13,278 bases of DNA from an uncultured Alphaproteobacteria bacterium (lineage in GTDB: Bacteria > Pseudomonadota > Alphaproteobacteria > RF32 > CAG-239): positions 1-13,278 of the forward strand of contig CALXTH010000010.1 of the NCBI GenBank assembly GCA_944391365.1. Direction: 5' to 3'. Positions 7,347 to 13,278 of this stretch are shown one piece after another. Under the pieces are notes generated by a model. The model was not told the origin of the DNA. It saw nothing but the letters and a program-made list of their open reading frames with translations, and ran no database searches. Numbering within the stretch: position 1 is the first letter of the stretch; each line of letters begins with the position of its first letter. The position numbers were made by a program, and so were the translations under genes.

Positions 7347-8536
7347 AAAAAATAATTTGGATAATGGGAATAATAGGCGTTGTATTCTGTCCCCCGGTTG
7401 CTGAGGCATTTTTGAAGTTTGATGCTGGTGCATCTGCCAGCAAAGCGGTGACAACGGTAAATAATTTCTTGGAATCCGCCAAGAAAAAAATGGATGAATC
7501 TGTTGCGATTCAGACTGTAATCACCTATGGCAAAGGAGGCGTAGAAGCCGCAAAACAGATAAAAGAAGTCAAAGATAAAGCCGAAGAAAAAGTCAATGAC
7601 TTCAAAGAAGATCCTCTGTCGGCCGGTTTGGATCTGGCAGATGAAGGATTGCAGGAATTTGGCGGAGAAAAATATAATGAGATTTCTGAAAAAATAGAAG
7701 AAAAAAGCTCAAAAGTTCAGGAAGTAACCGATCTGAAACGCCAGAAAGAAAAACTTGAAAAAGAATTGTCAGAAAAACTTGCCGCGGAACAAACGGCAAT
7801 TGAAGGAAAAATAAGCGTTTTGGAAAAAAACAACCAAAATCTTCAAAAACAGATTGAGGAAAATCCCTCTCAGGCAGACGAATATCGCAAACAAATAGAA
7901 GAAAACAACGCTTCTCTGGCCAAATATAAAGCTCAACTCTCTCTGGCAAGTCAGGAAATCAATGCCGAAAGTCTCAAACAAATCGGCGACCTCGATTCTC
8001 AGATGAAAAAACTCAACGGTGAGTTGCAGGCTTATGTCGAAAAACAAAAGGCAAAAGTAACCGAAGAACTGGAAAACAAGCTGATGAGTTTTGACAGCGA
8101 AGGCAGCCTGGAAGAAACAACAAGTAAAAATTTTATTTCGGAAGACGACGTTGAAAGCGCACAGGCAATCATCAGACAAAAAGCCTATCGGAATTATGTT
8201 TCCGGCCATGATACGCTGAATGCGTTCAGCCGGGCGGTCTTGACCCAGACCGAGCTGAATGATGACAACATTGAGACCGGAAAAATAGCTGACCGGGCCG
8301 GGGCGGTTGATGGTTCCGTTACGGCCATAAATATGGAAACACAAGTCAAAGTGCAAAATGTAAAAGCCGTGGCCAAACTGGTTGAAATGATGATTCTTGA
8401 TCTGAAAACCCGTACCTCCTCCGAAATGGCGGAGACGGAGATCTATTCCATAACCAAAGATGACGATATTGCGTCCTTTAACTTTGATAAATACATCAGC
8501 AAAGCCGATGCGGAAAAAGAGAAGGAGAATAAATAA
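7343..8536 (+). CDS. Exported coiled-coil protein, VirB5-like by position
   Basis: A 397-aa product with GGAGGAGG at 7331-7338 and an ATGA overlap with the preceding gene. The signal peptide (M-K-K, hydrophobic core, likely cut after A-E-A at residue 22) is followed by an Ala/Val-rich helix and a long Lys/Glu/Gln coiled coil from about 110 to 250. An acidic break follows, then a C-terminal helical domain (about 268-360) containing A294-F-S-R-A-V-L and S325-V-T-A-I-N. The two blocks recall the C-terminal pattern of the two preceding frames. The mature protein lacks cysteine. It should lie in the periplasm and could form an extended rod or stalk with its neighbours. I know no named family for it; the VirB5-like label rests on export, helical C-terminus and operon position. 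Confidence 0.75.
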   Translation: MKKIIWIMGIIGVVFCPPVAEAFLKFDAGASASKAVTTVNNFLESAKKKMDESVAIQTVITYGKGGVEAAKQIKEVKDKAEEKVNDFKEDPLSAGLDLADEGLQEFGGEKYNEISEKIEEKSSKVQEVTDLKRQKEKLEKELSEKLAAEQTAIEGKISVLEKNNQNLQKQIEENPSQADEYRKQIEENNASLAKYKAQLSLASQEINAESLKQIGDLDSQMKKLNGELQAYVEKQKAKVTEELENKLMSFDSEGSLEETTSKNFISEDDVESAQAIIRQKAYRNYVSGHDTLNAFSRAVLTQTELNDDNIETGKIADRAGAVDGSVTAINMETQVKVQNVKAVAKLVEMMILDLKTRTSSEMAETEIYSITKDDDIASFNFDKYISKADAEKEKENK

Positions 8537-11500
8537 ATGAAAAGTTTTTCAAAAATACTTTCTTCTTTGTTTGCAGCCGTTACCCTGATGACGGCTTCTT
8601 CGGCGCAGGCGCTTTTTCTGGGGCCAGGAACCCCGACGCTTGACGGTGTGACGGATGCCTTGTTCGGAACGGAAATTGTCGGTAGCACAATGAATAATGT
8701 CAATACCGGCCTGATAATGAAAGTTCAGGGTGAAATTCAGGATATTAAAGCGAAATATAATGAATATAAAAACGACTATGAAGGCGTTATGCTGAAAGAA
8801 AAAGCTCCTCTGGAGGGAACGCGTACAATTAAACGCTCAAGCAAAGCCAACCCGGCTGACCCGCAGGAGACCAGACGGGCGGTCTATGATTTGTTTCTGG
8901 CCGAACCCTCAACGGATTTTTTTGAACAGCGTGACTATCAGGCTCAGGCAACGCGTTTTTATCAGGATACCCTGATTGAAGTAAATACCGCGGTCAACCG
9001 GTTGGAGCAGGAATACAATAATAACCTGAAAGAAAAAATCAATCAGATGTCGGAAGATATGCTGACCGGAGAAAACGGGGCAGAAGTCAGTGCTGATGAA
9101 AACGGTTCTTGGAAAAATGACTATAATGCCTACAAAACATTTGATGACCTTGTCCAAATTCTTGAAGAACTGACGGCCCTGAAAGCCCAGCTTGTCGCGG
9201 CCAAAGCCATCAAAGACGACCTCACGCCGGCTCCGGCCCCCGATGATGGCACAAAAGGTGAAACGGCATCCGGGGAAGAAAATAAAGAAACCAAAGAGAG
9301 CACTGATCTCCGGACAGCAACCATTAAATTAGCCGAAGCCCGGACGGCAAGTTATCAAAAAAATGAAGTTTTGGCCTTTGCTCAACAAAGTAGCGGAATA
9401 TCCTATCGCTATAATCCGGATGAAAACGGGATAATGAGTTTTGTTGAAGCACCGGAAAGCGGGTTGGATTCCCCATTTGCCTCCGGCCGGGATGAATTAA
9501 AAGACATTGAACGGCTCAATCCGGTTTATAACACCGCCGTCAAAACGCTGAAAATTCATAATCTGATACAATCTCTTCCAGCCAAAAAAGCCTTGTTTGA
9601 CAAATACAAACAATATCGGAAATTGCATGATAAAGCCGTAGAAAAAGTCGGAGAATCAGACCAATGTGTCCTGCGCTACCTCGGAAAATATTATCAAAAT
9701 CCCGAAAAAACCTGGTATGGAGCCTATATCGGCGACCAGATTGCGGATTATGATTTGCGTAAAGGAATTTCCGGCTGGGCAATCTCCAGCTATGAAACGG
9801 CCAAAGCTGCAATAGCCAATCCCGTAGAAGAGGCTGATCTGGCTGAACTTGAACTGGATGCGGAGATGGACAGTACTAATTTTGAAAGTTTCGCAGAACA
9901 AGTTCCCTATGTTGAAAAAAAATCAGAAAATTTTGACGGCTATAAAGAACAGAGCAAATATGATGAAAACGACACCAATACAAGAATGCTGGAACTTGTT
10001 CCCTGGAATGTCGGTGCGGAGGCCGCAAAAGAGCTGGCGAATGACCAGCGTGCCGATAATCCGGAATGGGGAGTGCCTAAAACCTTCTTCCCAGTATGGA
10101 ACGACCAGAAATCCTTCTTCGGACAATATCTTGACGGAAAATATGATAATATAAAACGTTATCTGAGTTATTTTGATTTCCGGGTCCGGACGGTTTCTCT
10201 TGCCGGAGAACTTAATACTCTTTCAGACGCCGAGCCGTTGCTCAAGCAATATGCGGCACAGCGCCTCAGCAGTATGGCGGCCGCCTTGAAAGATGTTTCT
10301 GAAATTCCCGAAGACGGCAATTTCCAAATCACATCCGCCGCGGCAGAAAAAAAAGAAGCCGTGGAAATTTTGCAGCAAAATTTAGCTAAAGCATTGGAAC
10401 AGCAAGAAAATTCCAGAAAAGAACTTGTCGGACAAATGGATGCGCTCCAAACCAGACAAGATGATCTCAATCGTCAAATCAACCGGGGGCAGAACGCCGG
10501 CATGAACGATAATGCCGAAGTGCCGGAGGACGTAGATGTCAATGCCCTCAAACAGGAAATCTCCTCGGTGGAAAAACAAATTGACGAAGTGCAGAAACAA
10601 ATAGACAAGGTCGATGAGAAAACGGCGCTTTTGCGCAAGGCCTATATTCGTAAAGAACAAAATATTGAGCAGCAATACAGCGCCTATGTCGCCGGAATAA
10701 AAGATCCCGTACTCAAAACTCTGGCTGCGATTGTCATGGGCGGGAGCCCGGCGCTCCCCGGGATGACCCCCGATTTACAACTCAAAGCACAAAGCTATTT
10801 TGCCTGGCTGATTGGCACCTCGGAAACAATTTTTTTTTTTTTTTTAGATTATGCTCAGGAGGCCGTTGACCAGGCACGCAATGACATCTACGGATACGGT
10901 GAAATAATTTATTTTCCTAAGGGAGAAAGTCAAATTCTGGCTCGGCATATTGCACTGATTAATGAACTGAAAAATCTGCCGTTTGACCAGTTGAGCCAGT
11001 CAAAACCCTCAGTTTTGCAAATTGCGGCATCTCCGACGGCGGTCGAACTTGTAACCACGGCATTCCAGCCGGCATTATTGGAAGTCATTTGCCTGAATAA
11101 TCTGTGCGAACAGCCGGACAGCGATTATTTTATCGGCGCCTCGCCGAAAGTCAGGGATTTCAGCGCACCCAAAGGCGCCCCGGATACCTCATCCGCACCC
11201 CCGCGGGAAATTATTCACTTGGATTATATTGATTATGAGAATATTCCCAAATTGCCGGACAACAGCGTGGCCAAAGCAGATATCCTGAAATACGGACAGC
11301 CTGTGCCTGAGGTGTGGAAATATATGCTGAAAAATCCCGCCTATGTTGAAAAAGATATTGATTTGGAAAAAGCCTTGACCCGGGGCGGAGAAGAACTCAC
11401 CTTTATGCGCGGCGGTTCGCTGCCTTGCCGTGACGGGGACACAATTATAGATGCCCGTGATGACAAGGCGGCTTATTATACCGTAACCGATTCTGACACT

Positions 11501-12310
11501 CGCTATGCGTATCTGGAATGCCTTTTCCGGAAAACCGGTATCGGAAACGGCAATATCCTGCTGGGCAATACGGTTTTGAACCTTGAAGCGGAAAAAGACC
11601 AGCTGGTCAAAGCCGAAAAGAAATCGGACGTCGCCGGTGCAAATCCGAGCGAACTGGGGATTTTCCTGAAATATGAAGACAACAAATTATATGTCAGGGA
11701 TATGCCGGTTGAAACCTATAAACGTCTGAAAGAAATTCAGGAAGACGATTCTTCCGAAGAAGAATACAAGGAAAATGTCCCGGATAATATTTATAAAAAA
11801 GCCGCTTTTTCCGAAAATCAGATCGGAAATTTTCTGCGCTTTGTTGATATGGAGATGGAATACCGGCAGATTTTGGAGGAACTTTCCGCCAAAATCGAGG
11901 AAACCAAAGCAGACTTGTTTGCCGAATTTAAAGAAGCCGGCTTTACGCCGTCTGAAGATTTTGACCTGAGCAATGAAGAAGATTATAAACAGGCCCGGGA
12001 GACACTGGACGGCCTCAAAAACAACAACATAACGGCCGCAGAGGAAATGCTTGAAGATATTGCCAACCCGGAAAATGATGTTGTGAATGACCGAAAAATC
12101 AGAGGCGAGAATGTCATCAATGCACTGAAACAGGATGAAACCGAATTGCTTAGCCTGTCGGAAGACGACGCCCCCGGCAGCGCGCTGGATGAACGCCTCA
12201 AAACCGAACAGGCCAATCAGGAAACCGCTCAAAAATATCAGGAAGAGGCCGATAAAGCCTTTGAAGATATGCTGAACAATTTCCCGGCACCGTACTGTGC
12301 CTCATATTAA
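8537..12310 (+). CDS. Giant exported protein of unknown function in the T4SS operon
   Basis: A 1257-aa product. The ATG directly abuts the previous stop, and AAGGAGA at 8522-8528 is 8 nt upstream. The signal peptide is likely cut after A-Q-A at residue 25. Visible regions: an N-terminal helical part with coiled-coil character (50-85, 140-230); an acidic Pro/Glu/Lys linker (230-257); a Trp/Tyr-rich, probably globular part (280-550); a strong coiled coil (600-715); a hydrophobic stretch at about 752-770 coded partly by a T16 run; a second mixed globular part (780-1060) with C852, C857, C964 and C995; and an acidic helical C-terminus (1070-1250). Six cysteines in the mature part (also C377 and C1254) fit disulphides in the periplasm or outside the cell. 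I do not recognise a family. Its place just before virB8 and the shared operon suggest a structural or surface T4SS part. Slippage at the T-run would give a product of about 769 aa. Confidence 0.8.
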   Translation: MKSFSKILSSLFAAVTLMTASSAQALFLGPGTPTLDGVTDALFGTEIVGSTMNNVNTGLIMKVQGEIQDIKAKYNEYKNDYEGVMLKEKAPLEGTRTIKRSSKANPADPQETRRAVYDLFLAEPSTDFFEQRDYQAQATRFYQDTLIEVNTAVNRLEQEYNNNLKEKINQMSEDMLTGENGAEVSADENGSWKNDYNAYKTFDDLVQILEELTALKAQLVAAKAIKDDLTPAPAPDDGTKGETASGEENKETKESTDLRTATIKLAEARTASYQKNEVLAFAQQSSGISYRYNPDENGIMSFVEAPESGLDSPFASGRDELKDIERLNPVYNTAVKTLKIHNLIQSLPAKKALFDKYKQYRKLHDKAVEKVGESDQCVLRYLGKYYQNPEKTWYGAYIGDQIADYDLRKGISGWAISSYETAKAAIANPVEEADLAELELDAEMDSTNFESFAEQVPYVEKKSENFDGYKEQSKYDENDTNTRMLELVPWNVGAEAAKELANDQRADNPEWGVPKTFFPVWNDQKSFFGQYLDGKYDNIKRYLSYFDFRVRTVSLAGELNTLSDAEPLLKQYAAQRLSSMAAALKDVSEIPEDGNFQITSAAAEKKEAVEILQQNLAKALEQQENSRKELVGQMDALQTRQDDLNRQINRGQNAGMNDNAEVPEDVDVNALKQEISSVEKQIDEVQKQIDKVDEKTALLRKAYIRKEQNIEQQYSAYVAGIKDPVLKTLAAIVMGGSPALPGMTPDLQLKAQSYFAWLIGTSETIFFFFLDYAQEAVDQARNDIYGYGEIIYFPKGESQILARHIALINELKNLPFDQLSQSKPSVLQIAASPTAVELVTTAFQPALLEVICLNNLCEQPDSDYFIGASPKVRDFSAPKGAPDTSSAPPREIIHLDYIDYENIPKLPDNSVAKADILKYGQPVPEVWKYMLKNPAYVEKDIDLEKALTRGGEELTFMRGGSLPCRDGDTIIDARDDKAAYYTVTDSDTRYAYLECLFRKTGIGNGNILLGNTVLNLEAEKDQLVKAEKKSDVAGANPSELGIFLKYEDNKLYVRDMPVETYKRLKEIQEDDSSEEEYKENVPDNIYKKAAFSENQIGNFLRFVDMEMEYRQILEELSAKIEETKADLFAEFKEAGFTPSEDFDLSNEEDYKQARETLDGLKNNNITAAEEMLEDIANPENDVVNDRKIRGENVINALKQDETELLSLSEDDAPGSALDERLKTEQANQETAQKYQEEADKAFEDMLNNFPAPYCASY
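10830..10845 (+). repeat. Run of 16 T in the 1257-codon gene
   Basis: Sixteen consecutive T at 10830-10845 encode I765 to L770. With one T fewer the codon directly after the run becomes TAG, giving 769 aa. With one T more the frame reaches TGA seven codons after the run, giving about 777 aa. Runs of this length are prone to polymerase slippage and also to sequencing error. Confidence 0.9.
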
Positions 12311-12325
12311 GTATGGAAAAAGAAA

Positions 12326-13075
12326 ATGGAAGAAAAAAAAATAGAAGCAGCCAAAACGCTTTCGCTGACCGACGGATCGGGACAGACACACAAATTTTTG
12401 AATGAAGCCGAAAAAGAAACCGTCAGTGCCAAACAAAATTACTACAAATGGCTGTCCCGGATGTTTATTTTTTTCGCCGTTTTGTCATTAATAGTGTTTA
12501 TGAGCGCTTCTTTGGCACTGTTTAATCTGGCGCCGCAGGTGAGTGTGGAGCCTTTTCTGATAATCAAACAGGATGCTTCCGAAAACATTGTCCGTTATGA
12601 ACCGATTTCAGATGACATGGCTTCGCAAACGCAGCTGATGGAAATGTTTGTCAAGCAATATGTTATTCTCCGCAACACGATTCTCCGGGACGAAAGTGAG
12701 ATGATGTTGCGCTGGTATCCCGGGGGAATGGTCAATTTCCTTTCATCCGACTATGTTTTTTCCGAATTTGATACTTATCGGCGTAATGTCTGGCAGACAA
12801 TGCTCGACAGTAAAATTGTCCGTGAAGTTGAAATCATTTCGGCCGAACGCGTCGGCGGCGAAAAAAGCTCTGTCTGGAAAGTTGACTTTCGAACCTTTGA
12901 TTTATCTGAATATACCCGGGACAACAAAACACGGGGCATGAGGCTCAGGATTCGTTACTGGACAGCCTCTGTAACGGCCTTCTTTTTCAGAGAACGGCAG
13001 TTCGTTGGCTTGCGGCTGATTAATCCGATAGGTTTTACGGTTGTCCGCTATTCACAAACAGAAGTTGAGTTTTAA
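12326..13075 (+). CDS. virB8: T4SS inner-membrane scaffold VirB8
   Basis: A 249-aa protein of normal VirB8 size. A cytoplasmic N-terminus (1-44) is followed by one transmembrane segment (about 45-68) and a periplasmic NTF2-like domain to the end. Family signs are the V-E-P-F after the membrane segment, a central W-Y-P helix region, the R-I-R-Y-W-T-A-S-V strand and the C-terminal N233-P-I-G-F237 followed by V-V-R-Y, close to the usual N-P-L-G-F of VirB8. VirB8 links inner-membrane parts to the VirB9/VirB10 core. The start lies 15 nt after the giant gene, with only a weak GGA-type Shine-Dalgarno. A run of nine A (12333-12341) lies just after the start codon. Confidence 0.93.
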   Translation: MEEKKIEAAKTLSLTDGSGQTHKFLNEAEKETVSAKQNYYKWLSRMFIFFAVLSLIVFMSASLALFNLAPQVSVEPFLIIKQDASENIVRYEPISDDMASQTQLMEMFVKQYVILRNTILRDESEMMLRWYPGGMVNFLSSDYVFSEFDTYRRNVWQTMLDSKIVREVEIISAERVGGEKSSVWKVDFRTFDLSEYTRDNKTRGMRLRIRYWTASVTAFFFRERQFVGLRLINPIGFTVVRYSQTEVEF

Positions 13076-13112
13076 AAAATCCACATAAGTTGGGGATTTC
13101 CAGAGCTGGACA

Positions 13113-13160
13113 TTAGACTTTTAAAATAAAAAAGTATATCAATAAAACAGTATACTATAA
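13113..13160 (+). promoter_or_regulatory. AT-rich possible promoter before the lipoprotein gene
   Basis: The 119-base gap after virB8 is very AT-rich. A weak pair TAGACT (13114-13119) and TATATC (13135-13140) with 15-bp spacing, and a TATACT (13151-13156) with no good -35, are the only promoter-like elements. A small inverted repeat (AAATCC 13077-13082 with GGATTT 13094-13099) lacks a T-run. A separate promoter for the next gene is plausible but not shown. Confidence 0.3.
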
Positions 13161-13194
13161 AAATAAAAGCGCAAAATATTATGAAAGGCCTGAA

Positions 13195-13278
13195 ATGTCT
13201 AAAAAAATACTCATCCTTTTTGTCGTGCTGTTTTTAACGGCCTGTGGCGTGTTCGGCTCTTATTATGAAGCAGAACCG
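13195..13278 (+). CDS. Small lipoprotein, probably VirB7-like, 3' partial
   Basis: The first 28 codons of a gene that runs off the window. M-S-K-K, a hydrophobic core and the lipobox L-T-A-C17 mark a lipoprotein signal peptide, so Cys17 would be lipidated and the mature protein would start C-G-V-F. GAAAGG at 13183-13188 is 6 nt before the ATG; the ATG at 13181 is in another frame. Small lipoproteins in T4SS loci are usually VirB7, which stabilises VirB9 at the outer membrane. The position after virB8 fits this, with virB9 and virB10 expected next. The gene could instead encode a larger lipoprotein, since most of it is not visible. Confidence 0.7.
   Translation, partial: MSKKILILFVVLFLTACGVFGSYYEAEP

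Noticed and set aside
7769..8356. Reverse-strand open frame rich in Phe and Leu
   Set aside because: It is the complement of Lys/Glu-rich coiled-coil codons, which always read as Phe/Leu-rich on the other strand.
13077..13099. Inverted repeat after virB8 as a terminator
   Set aside because: The stem is only 6 bp (AAATCC/GGATTT) and no T-run follows.
1..13278. tRNA, rRNA, CRISPR array, insertion sequence or attachment site
   Set aside because: I saw no tRNA-like fold, regular repeat-spacer pattern, transposase motif or terminal inverted repeats on either strand.

Overview
This window is part of a type IV secretion system (T4SS) locus. All genes are on the + strand and tightly packed. The recognisable core genes are virB3, virB4 and virB8. 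They are flanked by a VirB2-like giant protein cut off by the left edge and by the first 28 codons of a VirB7-like lipoprotein at the right edge. I see no RNA genes, insertion sequences or CRISPR arrays. The organism is a Gram-negative bacterium, since VirB8, Sec signal peptides and a lipobox protein are all present. G+C is moderate, Shine-Dalgarno sites are of the GGAGG type, and TTG is used as a start. The gene set suggests an uncultured alphaproteobacterium, possibly host- or gut-associated, but the taxon is inference only.

Layout. 1-1944: 5'-truncated giant protein with a VirB2/TrbC-like pair of membrane segments, a long low-complexity linker and a C-terminal array of 9-residue repeats. 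Its last ~140 codons have a different codon style from the rest. 1945-2088: intergenic, holding an 11-bp terminator-like hairpin. 2089-4801: virB3 and virB4, overlapping by 11 nt, with a strong Shine-Dalgarno fixing a TTG start for virB4. 4802-4888: intergenic with a good sigma70-type promoter. 4889-12310: exported coiled-coil proteins in the place where virB5/virB6 would be expected. The first is split by an in-frame TAA; then follow proteins of 290, 397 and 1257 aa, chained by short overlaps or abutting ends. 12326-13075: virB8. 13076-13194: AT-rich gap. 13195-13278: start of the lipoprotein gene.

How they fit together. VirB3 and VirB4 form the inner-membrane energising part and VirB8 the inner-membrane/periplasmic scaffold. 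The lipoprotein probably starts the outer-membrane core (VirB7, with VirB9 and VirB10 expected beyond the window). The exported coiled-coil proteins share promoter and operon with virB8. They are therefore likely periplasmic or surface parts of the same machine, in the role usually played by VirB5, though no function can be proven from sequence. No multi-spanning VirB6 is present in the window.

The most unusual points are: the VirB2-like domain built into a giant protein with a beta-repeat tail of foreign codon style; the nonsense codon in an otherwise open exported protein; a run of 16 T inside the 1257-codon gene, where losing or gaining one T truncates the product near residue 770; and the family of exported coiled-coil proteins with a weakly shared C-terminal pattern.
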